A stretch of 64,000 bases of DNA, taken from NCBI GenBank assembly GCA_965215145.1, contig OZ244038.1, forward strand, positions 248,001 to 312,000. The letters run 5' to 3'. Numbering within the stretch: position 1 is the stretch's first letter; each line of letters opens with the position of its first letter. Below, in pieces: positions 1 through 7,271 of this stretch. Below the pieces are notes generated by a model, which did no database searches, was not told the DNA's origin, and was given only the letters and a program-made list of their open reading frames with translations. Both the position numbers and the translations under genes were made by a program. This DNA is from G965215145 sp965215145. GTDB taxonomy: Bacteria; Bacteroidota; Rhodothermia; Rhodothermales; JANQRZ01.

Positions 1-385
1 GGGCGAAGTCGCGGAGGCGGACGTCGAGGATGAAGTCCGCGGCGTCGGGGTCGTCGTCGGTGCGGTAGCCAAGCGTCTCGGCGCTGCCGGCGAGGGCGTA
101 GCGCGCGACGGCGGCGGGGACATCTACCATCGCCGCGGCGGAGTCCACGCGGGCCTGCGCGGCGCGGGCCTCCTCGAAGCGGCGGCCGGTGCGGCCCCAC
201 GGGTCGCGGCGGGGCGGCTCGCCGTGGGCGTAGGGGAACGGCCCCGTCACCACCGGCTCCGGGGGGATCGGCGCCATCACCGCGACGGAGCGGCCGGCGA
301 GGTCCACCTCGGCCAGCCGGTGCGAGGGGGCGCAGCCCGCGAGCGTGACCAGCGATAGGAGGAGGGCCGGCGGGAGGAGACGCAT
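1..385 (-). CDS. Lipoprotein of unknown function (3' end outside window)
   Basis: The reading frame runs leftward from an ATG at 385-383 and stays open to the window edge, so 128 codons are visible. The N-terminus is a short hydrophobic signal followed by the lipobox L-A-G-C with the lipidated cysteine at residue 18, which predicts a membrane-anchored lipoprotein. The rest of the visible part is alanine-, proline- and arginine-rich with no domain I recognise. It diverges from the ferredoxin gene, the two starts being 125 bp apart. The lipoprotein call rests on the lipobox alone. Confidence 0.65.
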   Translation of the reverse strand, partial: MRLLPPALLLSLVTLAGCAPSHRLAEVDLAGRSVAVMAPIPPEPVVTGPFPYAHGEPPRRDPWGRTGRRFEEARAAQARVDSAAAMVDVPAAVARYALAGSAETLGYRTDDDPDAADFILDVRLRDFA

Positions 386-478
386 GGGCAGCGGGAGCAT
401 GGAGGGCGGTTCCGAGTACGGGCAGGGGCGCTCCTCGTTCGCCGCCCGCGCGCCGGCACGGGTAACGCGCCGACCGCC

Positions 479-486
479 TATCTTCG
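479..486 (+). promoter_or_regulatory. Candidate -7 promoter element TATCTTCG
   Basis: Matches TAnnTTCG, close to the Bacteroidota -7 consensus TAnnTTTG, 24 nt before the ferredoxin start codon. The same element recurs upstream of many genes here. No clear -33 TTG was seen. Confidence 0.45.
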
Positions 487-509
487 CCCCGCACCTCCCC
501 GACCGCCCC

Positions 510-875
510 ATGCCGTACATCGTCGCCCAGCCCTGCATCAACTGCAAGTACACCGACTGCGTCGAGGTCTGCCCGGTGGACTGCTTCTACGAGGGGCCGA
601 ACTTCCTCGCCATCCACCCGGACGAGTGCATCGATTGCAACGCCTGCGTGCCGACGTGCCCCGTCGAGGCCATCTACGCCGACGACGAGCTGCCGGCCAA
701 GTGGGAGCACTACACCGAGTGGAACGACTACCTCTCGCGGCAGTGGGCCGAGATGGGCTACAACATCACCGAGAAGAAGGACGAGCTCCCGACGGCCGAC
801 ACGTTCTCGACCGAGCCGGAGCTGTCCGGGAAGTCCGAGGAGGACATCCTGACGTGGGAGGGGGCGCCGGAGTAA
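510..875 (+). CDS. fdxA: 7Fe (3Fe-4S/4Fe-4S) ferredoxin
   Basis: A 121-residue soluble electron carrier. The first cluster motif is C9-x2-C12-x4-C17-x3-C21-P-x2-C25; the second is C-x2-C-x2-C-x3-C-P near residues 40-50. The N-terminal half (from CKYTDCVEVCPVDCFYEG through the conserved HPDECIDC segment) is nearly identical to the Azotobacter ferredoxin I / FdxA type, and the NITEKKD segment in the tail is also family-typical. The ATG at 510 was chosen because the family begins M-P-Y-I-V; the frame is open further upstream but that part has no family similarity. The redox partner is not shown by the sequence; a ferredoxin-NADP reductase lies at 20456-21334. Confidence 0.95.
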   Translation: MPYIVAQPCINCKYTDCVEVCPVDCFYEGPNFLAIHPDECIDCNACVPTCPVEAIYADDELPAKWEHYTEWNDYLSRQWAEMGYNITEKKDELPTADTFSTEPELSGKSEEDILTWEGAPE

Positions 876-893
876 CGACGCCCCCCGAAGCCG

Positions 894-3206
894 TCAGCGG
901 AGCAGGGTGATCCGCTGCGTCACAGTGCGCCCCGCGCCGACGAGTCGGACGAGGTAGACGCCGCCGGCAAAGCCCTCCCCGTCGAGTACGGCGGCGTGCG
1001 CCCCCGCCGGCCGCTCCCCCTCCGCGAGCACGGCGACCTCCCGGCCGAGCGCGTCGTAGACCGCGAGCCACACCGGCCCCGCCTCGGGCAGCGTGAACCG
1101 GAGCGTCGTCCGCGTGCGGAAGGGGTTGGGGTAGGCCGCCTCCAGCGAGAGCGCTTCCGGCGCATCGGCTCGGTTCGCGGCGACGGGCTCTGCGCGGCGC
1201 CGGTCGGTCACCGAGCCGGCTTCGACTGGGATGCCCACGCCGTCGAAAGCCAGCCACTCCTGAGTCTCCCCGCCCGCAGCCAGCCGGGCCGGGCGGGTGA
1301 CCGTCACCGGGAAGCTGTCCTCGGCGAGCACCTCGCTCGGGTACGTCCCCGCGCGCATGATGTAGGTGTAGCTGCCCAGCGGCGCGTTCGTCGGGACCTG
1401 CTGCCCGAACGAGAGGGTCTCGACGGCGGGCGGCGTGACGAGCAGCGTGCTCGGGCCGATGAGCGGCCCGAACTCGTTCCCGTTCGGGAGGATCGCGACG
1501 CTCCAGTAGTCGACGCTTGCCGGCCCGTCGGCGGCGACGTCGAAGGTGGCGTCGAAGGCAAGCGTGCCGCCGCGCGGGATGCTGAGCGGTGGCGAGCCCG
1601 CGGGCGTCAGCGTCAGCGCAACGGCGGGGGCGGTCACGGTGCCCTCGGAGACGGTCAGGCGGTACGGGTCGCGCCAGTCGGTGTAGCCCACGCCGTCGTG
1701 GCGGACACGGACGTAGTAGGTGCCTGCCGCGAGCGCGCCGCCCGGCAGCGTCACCGCCGTCGTGCCCGGCCCGAAGCCCACGCCGAGCGCCGAGGCGCCG
1801 GTCGCGTAGTCGCCGGGGAAAGCGTCGTAGAGGTCGAGCCGGCCGCCGAGGCTGCCGACGGGCTCGAGGTCCACGCGGACCTCGGCGCCCGTCGCCTCGA
1901 AGCGGTACCAGTCGGGGTCGTCGGAGGGGGCGCCGTCGGGGGCGTTCTGCGAGCGGACAGTGGCGGTGCCGGCGTAGGTCGTCCCGAGCGCGACGTCGTA
2001 GGCGAAGGCCGGATAGTCCCCCTCGTCGAGGCCGCGGATCACGGCGTCGGTATCGTCGGTCTGGTCGAGGTGGTAGACGTCGGTGAGCAGCGTGTCGGCG
2101 AGGCGGTAGGGGGTGCCGTCGGAGGGGGCGGGCACGGGGCCGTCGTAGAGCCACTGCCGCTTGAGGTCCACCACGAGGTCGCCGGAGGTGCCGACGTCGC
2201 TGGTGAGCCAGGTGTAGCGGACGTCGGTCGGGAGTGGGATGGCGGGGTTGTCGGTCGTCCCGTCCCACGCATTGCTGAAGCCCTGCTGCTGGCCGCGGAT
2301 GTTGATGCCGGTGATGACGTCGCGCTCGTCGCCGTCGCAGTTGATGTCGTCGGTGTGCCAGCCGAACCCGTTGCCCTCATCGCCGCCGAAGAGGTAGGGG
2401 CCGGGGCTGGAGCAGAAGAAGCAGAAGTAGTTGTAGCGGAGGTCGCGCGTGGCCGAGGAGTTGATGTCCGGCGTGCCGTCCTCGGAGCCGTCTCCCGTAC
2501 CCGTCGAGTCCGGGTCCTGGTCGAAGGGGTTGCCGAAGAAGTTGCTCCCCCGGTGCGGCGTCCCGACCGTCAGCAGCTTCGCCACGCGGTGCCCGCCGGC
2601 CTCGCCGGGCTCGACCCACCACCTCGGGGTGCCGCCGCCGTCGCGGCGCTGGAGGTACTCGCGCGCCGTGAGCCCGCCCATCGAGTGCCCGACGAGGATG
2701 ACCCGCGCCTTGCCGGGGTTCGCGTCGAGCACCCGCTCGATCATCCTCCCGAGGACGTAGCCCTGCTTCCACGCCGCCTCCTCGTTCGAGTCCGACTCGG
2801 AGGCGAAGAACCCGCCCGGCGAGTCGCCGCTGTTGATCTCGATGAGGGCGTTGCTGGGGTCCTCATTCCAGAAGTTCTCGAAGTTGTCCGCGTAGAGGCA
2901 CCCCGGCGCGAGCACGTTGTCCTCGTTCACGAACTGGATGAGCACGTCGTCGTCGGGCGTGTCGAGGAGCCCGTCCGGCCCGGCGATGCGCTCCTCGTTC
3001 TCGTAGGCGTTGAGGACGGCGTGGAACACGTCGGCGCGCGGCCCCCAGAGGGCGGCCACGGCGGGCTCGCCGGTGAAGGGCTCCCAGCTCTCCTGGCTGC
3101 CGGTGTAGCCGTGGAGGAAGAGGATGGGGTAGGGGCAGTCGCCGGCCGGCTGCGCCAGCGCGGGCGCGGCGACGAGGGCGGCGAGGAGCGTGAGGCAGAA
3201 GCGCAT
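894..3206 (-). CDS. Secreted alpha/beta-hydrolase (lipase-like) with PPC-like and T9SS sorting domains
   Basis: 770 aa. A signal peptide covers residues 1-19 (ends APALAQ). The hydrolase domain has the oxyanion segment LFLHGYTG (29-36) and the nucleophile elbow GHSMGG (173-178, Ser175), as in secreted triacylglycerol lipases and PGAP1-like esterases. An acidic Asp-rich loop follows, possibly a calcium site. Then come a PPC-like beta domain (about 440-540), another beta-sandwich domain, and a T9SS type A sorting domain over the last 80 residues (YPNPF at about 692, ending RITLLR). Predicted role: hydrolysis of lipids or esters outside the cell or on its surface. The ATG at 3206 was preferred to an in-frame ATG at 3242 because it starts the signal peptide and follows a candidate promoter. 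Confidence 0.85.
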   Translation of the reverse strand: MRFCLTLLAALVAAPALAQPAGDCPYPILFLHGYTGSQESWEPFTGEPAVAALWGPRADVFHAVLNAYENEERIAGPDGLLDTPDDDVLIQFVNEDNVLAPGCLYADNFENFWNEDPSNALIEINSGDSPGGFFASESDSNEEAAWKQGYVLGRMIERVLDANPGKARVILVGHSMGGLTAREYLQRRDGGGTPRWWVEPGEAGGHRVAKLLTVGTPHRGSNFFGNPFDQDPDSTGTGDGSEDGTPDINSSATRDLRYNYFCFFCSSPGPYLFGGDEGNGFGWHTDDINCDGDERDVITGINIRGQQQGFSNAWDGTTDNPAIPLPTDVRYTWLTSDVGTSGDLVVDLKRQWLYDGPVPAPSDGTPYRLADTLLTDVYHLDQTDDTDAVIRGLDEGDYPAFAYDVALGTTYAGTATVRSQNAPDGAPSDDPDWYRFEATGAEVRVDLEPVGSLGGRLDLYDAFPGDYATGASALGVGFGPGTTAVTLPGGALAAGTYYVRVRHDGVGYTDWRDPYRLTVSEGTVTAPAVALTLTPAGSPPLSIPRGGTLAFDATFDVAADGPASVDYWSVAILPNGNEFGPLIGPSTLLVTPPAVETLSFGQQVPTNAPLGSYTYIMRAGTYPSEVLAEDSFPVTVTRPARLAAGGETQEWLAFDGVGIPVEAGSVTDRRRAEPVAANRADAPEALSLEAAYPNPFRTRTTLRFTLPEAGPVWLAVYDALGREVAVLAEGERPAGAHAAVLDGEGFAGGVYLVRLVGAGRTVTQRITLLR

Positions 3207-3231
3207 CGGGGACGGGGGGCGGGTGAGACGG

Positions 3232-3239
3232 CGAAGGTA
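3232..3239 (-). promoter_or_regulatory. Candidate -7 promoter element TACCTTCG (minus strand)
   Basis: Read on the minus strand it fits TAnnTTCG and lies 26 nt before the lipase start codon, within the divergent lipase/arylsulfotransferase spacer. Confidence 0.4.
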
Positions 3240-3427
3240 CACATCCGTCCTGCGGACAAAAAAGGCGACAGAAGTCCGCGCCGATGACGTCCTGCGGCGA
3301 GTGGAAGGGGAGCCGTGGCCTCAGCCTCTGGCTTGCAGCGGATGGCTACAGGCGCAGGCCGCGCCCCGGCCCTGCCCGTTTTGTGTCCGGTTCGTGCTCG
3401 CCCTGCTGAACGGGCGCATATCGGTTT

Positions 3428-3435
3428 TACATTAC
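3428..3435 (+). promoter_or_regulatory. Candidate -7 promoter element TACATTAC
   Basis: TAnnTT element 57 nt before the first arylsulfotransferase-like gene, at the end of an otherwise featureless 285-bp divergent spacer. Confidence 0.4.
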
Positions 3436-3491
3436 CGTCTGCTGCCCGCCGAGCCCCCGCGTCCCCCATCCCGAACTCCTTTCCCATATCC

Positions 3492-5219
3492 ATGCAACGA
3501 CTGCTCCTGCTCGCGCTCGCCCTGCTCCTCGCAGCGCCGGCGCTCGCCCAGCCCGACCGCACGGTCGGCCTCTTTAAGAACGCGCCCCAGGCCTTCGAGG
3601 GCTACACGCTCTTCCCGCCCTTCCTGGGGACGACCACCTACCTCATCGACAACGAGGGCCGCGAGGTCCACTCCTGGTCCAGCGCCTTCCCGCCTGGCAA
3701 CTCGGCGTACCTCCTGGAGTCGGGTAACCTGCTCCGCCCGGCCAACATCCGCGCCCTCGTCACGACGCGGTTCACGCCCGTCGGCGGCGTCGCCGGGCGG
3801 GTCGAGGTGTTGGACTGGGACAGCAACGTCCTCTGGAGCTACCAGCTCGCCAACAACCAGCGGCAGTTCCACCACGACGTGGCCGCGCTCCCCAACGGGA
3901 ACGTCCTCGCCGTGGCCTGGGACTACCATACCCCGGCCGAGGCCGAGGCGGCCGGCCGCCGCCCCGCTGACATCCCCGACGGCGGCGTCTGGGGCGAGGT
4001 GATTCTCGAGCTCCAGCCCGACGGCACCGGCGGCGCGGAGGTCGTCTGGGAGTGGAACGTGTGGGACCACCTCGTCCAGGAGTTCGACCCCACAAAGGCC
4101 AACTTCGGCGACGTCTCCGCAAACCCCCGCAAGATCGACATCAACTTCGCCGTGGAGGGCGTCTCGGACGCGTTCCCCGAGGACTGGCTCCACGTCAACA
4201 GCATCGCCTACAACCCCGTCGACGACCAGATCATCCTCTCGTCGCTCCCCTTCCGCGAGGTCTGGGTGATCGACCACTCGACCACGACGGCCGAGGCGGC
4301 GACCTCCTCGGGCGGGAAGTACGGCCAGGGCGGCGACCTCCTCTACCGCTGGGGCAACCCGCAGGCCTACGACCGCGGCGGCCCCGAGGACCAGGACCTC
4401 TTCATCCAGCACGACGCGGAGTGGATCCCGCTCGGGCTCCCCGGCCAGGGCAACCTCCTCATCTTCAACAACGGCGCCGCCCGGATGCCCGCGTTCTCGT
4501 CCGTCGAGGAGGTGAAGACGCCGCGCCAGCCGGACGGCTCGTACCCGCTGCCGCCTCCGGGCGAGCCGTGGGGGCCGGCCACGGCTACGAGGACGCTCAC
4601 GGCCCCGAACCCGACGAGCTTTTTCGCCCCGTTCATCTCCGGGCAGCAGCGGCTCCCGAACGGGAACACCCTCGTCGTCGACGGCCCGAAGGGGACGTTC
4701 CTCGAGGTCGGCCCGCGGGCGCGGTCGCTCGCGTGGGAGTACGTGAACCCCGTCATCGCCGGCGGCACGATCCTCGACTACAACGGCGCTATCCCGCCGC
4801 TGCCGATTCCCAGCGCGCCTCCGGGTGCCCAGGCCAACGCCGTCTTCAAGGCGGAGCGCTACGCGCCGGACTACCCCGGCCTCGTCGGCCAGGACCTCAC
4901 GCCGGGCGAGCCCATCGAGAACTACCCCACTGTCATCACGGGGGCGGAGGCCACCCTCGCCTCGCAGGCGCTGACGGCGGGGCCGAACCCGTTCGCCACG
5001 GAGACGACGCTGCGCTTCGGGCTGGCCGAGGCGGGCCCCGTGCGGCTCACCGTCTACGACGTGCTCGGCCGTGAGGTGGCGCGGTTGGCCGAGCAGCAGA
5101 TGGAGGCGGGGCCGCAGAGTGTGACGTTCGAGGCGTCGGGCCTGCCGGCCGGGGTGTACCTCGTCCGGCTCGAGGCCGGCGACCGCGTCGAGACCCGGCG
5201 CGTCACCCGGCTGCAGTAA
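3492..5219 (+). CDS. Secreted arylsulfotransferase-family protein, T9SS substrate (copy 1)
   Basis: 575 aa. Signal peptide 1-20 (APALAQ). The body resembles the ASST (Arylsulfotran_2-type) beta-propeller family: LIDNEGREVHSW, QFHHD (HHD at 127-129), LPNGNVL, HVNSIAY, DLLYRWGNP, the QHD segment followed by IFNNG, and a second LPNGN. These conserved histidines suit PAPS-independent sulfate transfer between phenolic compounds, but the substrate cannot be read from the sequence. The last 80 residues (GPNPF to VTRLQ) form a T9SS sorting domain, so the mature protein is expected outside the outer membrane. First of three tandem paralogues; the next starts 112 bp downstream. The start was set at the signal peptide, not at the longer open frame from 3315. 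Confidence 0.82.
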   Translation: MQRLLLLALALLLAAPALAQPDRTVGLFKNAPQAFEGYTLFPPFLGTTTYLIDNEGREVHSWSSAFPPGNSAYLLESGNLLRPANIRALVTTRFTPVGGVAGRVEVLDWDSNVLWSYQLANNQRQFHHDVAALPNGNVLAVAWDYHTPAEAEAAGRRPADIPDGGVWGEVILELQPDGTGGAEVVWEWNVWDHLVQEFDPTKANFGDVSANPRKIDINFAVEGVSDAFPEDWLHVNSIAYNPVDDQIILSSLPFREVWVIDHSTTTAEAATSSGGKYGQGGDLLYRWGNPQAYDRGGPEDQDLFIQHDAEWIPLGLPGQGNLLIFNNGAARMPAFSSVEEVKTPRQPDGSYPLPPPGEPWGPATATRTLTAPNPTSFFAPFISGQQRLPNGNTLVVDGPKGTFLEVGPRARSLAWEYVNPVIAGGTILDYNGAIPPLPIPSAPPGAQANAVFKAERYAPDYPGLVGQDLTPGEPIENYPTVITGAEATLASQALTAGPNPFATETTLRFGLAEAGPVRLTVYDVLGREVARLAEQQMEAGPQSVTFEASGLPAGVYLVRLEAGDRVETRRVTRLQ

Positions 5220-5230
5220 CCCGTCTAACT

Positions 5231-5247
5231 CCCCGCCCTGAGCGGGG
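5231..5247 (+). terminator. Short GC-rich hairpin after copy 1
   Basis: CCCCGC (5231-5236) pairs with GCGGGG (5242-5247) over a 5-nt loop, just after the stop codon. No U-tract follows, so it may only weaken read-through or stabilise the RNA. Confidence 0.3.
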
Positions 5248-5331
5248 GGTGCCACGGCGCCTCCCGCTTCCGGCTACAGATCCTCCAGCACAGCGGCACT
5301 CCTCCCCGACCTCTTCCCCACCTGAACTCCC

Positions 5332-7086
5332 ATGCCCAAGCGCCTGCTTCTCCCCTCACTCGTACTCGCCACCGTGCTCCTCGCCGCTCCAGCCCTGGCT
5401 CAGGGCGAGGACGAGCGCACGGTTGGCCTCTTCAAGAACACGCCCGCGGCCTTCGACGGGTACACCCTCTTCAACTCCCTCAACGCGCCCACCACCTACC
5501 TCATCGACATGGAGGGCCGGGAGGTCAACTCCTGGACGAGCCAGTACCAGCCCGGCAACGGGATCTACCTCCTCCCAGAGGGGTGGCTCGCTCGCACGGC
5601 CAACCTCCGCGGCGTGACTTCGACCCGGTTCAACGTCGTCGGCGGCATCGGCGGCCTCATCGAGGTCTACGACTGGGACGGCGACGTCATCTGGAGCTAC
5701 CAGCTCGCCAACGACCAGCGGCAGTTCCACCACGACATCGAGCCGATCGTCGTCGACGGCCGGACGAAGAGCCTCCTCGCCATCGCCTTCGAGTACCACT
5801 CGCCGGCCGAGGCCCTCGCCGCCGGCCGCCGCCCGGAGGACGTCCCCGACGACGGGATCTGGAGCGAGGTCATTCTGGAGATCGAGCCCACCGCCGGCGG
5901 CGGCGCGGAGGTCGTCTGGGAGTGGCGCGCCTGGGACCACCTCGTCCAGGACGTCGACCCCACGAAGAACAACTACGTCACCGACGTCGCCGACCACCCC
6001 GACCGGATCAACATCAACTATGCCGTCGAGGGGCGGGGCGCCTACCCCGAGGACTGGCTCCACTTCAACGCCGTCGCCTACGACCCCGTCTACGAGCAGG
6101 TCGTCATGTCCTCGCCCGTCTTCGGGGAGGTCTGGGTGATCGACCAGACCACGACGACGGCCGAGGCGGCGACCTCGTCGGGCGGGCGCTACGGGCAGGG
6201 CGGCGACCTCCTCTACCGCTGGGGGAACCCGGAGGCCTACGACCGCGGCGGCCCCGAGGACCAGGACCTCTTCGGCCAGCACGACCCGACGTGGATCCCG
6301 CAGGGGACGCCGGGCGCCGGGCGGCTGATCATCTTCAACAACGGGCGGGGCCGCCCGGAGGGCGCGTTCTCGTCCATCGACGAGGTCAGGACGCCGCGCC
6401 GGGCGGACGGCTCGTACCCCGAGCCGCCTCCGGGCCAACCGTGGGGGCCCGCGACGCCGACGAAGTCCCTGACGGCGCCCGTGCCCACGGACTTCTACGC
6501 CTCCTTCGTCTCCAGCGTGCAGCGCCTCCCGAACGGGAACTACCTCGTCTGCGACGGCCCCGACGGGCGGTTCATCGAGGTCGGCCCGAACGCGCGGTCC
6601 ATCGCGTGGGAGTACGTGAACCCCGTGATCACTGGCGGCGCCATCCTCGACTGGAACGAGCCGATCCCCCCGGCGCCCGCGGGGCAGCCCAGCCTGGCGA
6701 ACCGGACGTTCCGGGCGACGCGCTACGCCACGGACTTCGCCGGCTTCATCGGCCAGGACCTCACGCCGGGCGACCCCATCGAGAACTACCCCGACGCGAC
6801 CGTGGCTGCGCGGACGGCCGATGCCGGCGCGCTCGCGCTGACGGCGGGGCCGAACCCGTTCGCCGCGCGGACGACGCTGCGCTTCGGGGTGGCCGAGGCG
6901 GGCCCCGTGCGGCTCACCGTCTACGACGTGCTCGGCCGTGAGGTGGCGCGCCTGGCCGAGGGCACGATGGAGGCAGGGCCGCAGCGCGTGACGTTCGAGG
7001 CGAGCGGTCTCCCGGCCGGGGTGTACCTCGTCCGGCTCGAGGCGGGCGACCGCGTCGAGACCCGAAGGATTACCCGGCTACGGTAG
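5332..7086 (+). CDS. Secreted arylsulfotransferase-family protein, T9SS substrate (copy 2)
   Basis: 584 aa. Signal peptide 1-24 (APALAQG). It is collinear with copy 1: TVGLFKN, TTYLIDMEGREV, the QFHHD histidines, AVAYDPVYEQV, the TTTAEAAT(S)SGG-YGQGGDLLYRWGNPEAYDRGG block, QHDPTWIP and IFNNG. The C-terminal sorting domain (GPNPFAARTTLRFG to RRITRLR) is almost the same as in copy 1 at the DNA level, pointing to recent duplication or gene conversion. Probably co-transcribed with copy 1, since the gap is 112 bp. Exact activity unknown; the same family caveats apply as for copy 1. Confidence 0.82.
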   Translation: MPKRLLLPSLVLATVLLAAPALAQGEDERTVGLFKNTPAAFDGYTLFNSLNAPTTYLIDMEGREVNSWTSQYQPGNGIYLLPEGWLARTANLRGVTSTRFNVVGGIGGLIEVYDWDGDVIWSYQLANDQRQFHHDIEPIVVDGRTKSLLAIAFEYHSPAEALAAGRRPEDVPDDGIWSEVILEIEPTAGGGAEVVWEWRAWDHLVQDVDPTKNNYVTDVADHPDRININYAVEGRGAYPEDWLHFNAVAYDPVYEQVVMSSPVFGEVWVIDQTTTTAEAATSSGGRYGQGGDLLYRWGNPEAYDRGGPEDQDLFGQHDPTWIPQGTPGAGRLIIFNNGRGRPEGAFSSIDEVRTPRRADGSYPEPPPGQPWGPATPTKSLTAPVPTDFYASFVSSVQRLPNGNYLVCDGPDGRFIEVGPNARSIAWEYVNPVITGGAILDWNEPIPPAPAGQPSLANRTFRATRYATDFAGFIGQDLTPGDPIENYPDATVAARTADAGALALTAGPNPFAARTTLRFGVAEAGPVRLTVYDVLGREVARLAEGTMEAGPQRVTFEASGLPAGVYLVRLEAGDRVETRRITRLR

Positions 7087-7117
7087 GCTACAGGCAGGTC
7101 CACACTAACACCCAACA

Positions 7118-7150
7118 GCAGACCGCGTCGGCTTGGCTGGCGCGGTCTGC
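7118..7150 (+). terminator. Perfect 10-bp stem-loop, probable terminator of the two-gene unit
   Basis: GCAGACCGCG (7118-7127) and CGCGGTCTGC (7141-7150) form a perfect stem with a 13-nt loop, 31 nt after the stop of copy 2. The following bases are CGTCTATAG, so there is no real U-tract; Rho may assist. Confidence 0.5.
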
Positions 7151-7200
7151 CGTCTATAGGGCGGGCTCATGTGGAGGCTGCATTCCTGGACCGGAAGTTG

Positions 7201-7208
7201 TACATTCG
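7201..7208 (+). promoter_or_regulatory. Candidate -7 promoter element TACATTCG
   Basis: TAnnTTCG element downstream of the stem-loop and 64 nt before the third paralogue, suggesting that copy 3 has its own promoter. Confidence 0.4.
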
Positions 7209-7271
7209 CCGCGCTGCCGGCCGACGCGCACTAGATGTCGGCTTTTCCTCGACTTCACCCGCCACCCCGCC

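Noticed and set aside
996..3287. 763-residue open frame on the plus strand opposite the lipase gene
   Set aside because: It is Arg/Ala/Val-rich low-complexity sequence caused by GC-rich codon bias on the other strand. The minus-strand frame has a signal peptide, lipase motifs and a sorting domain.
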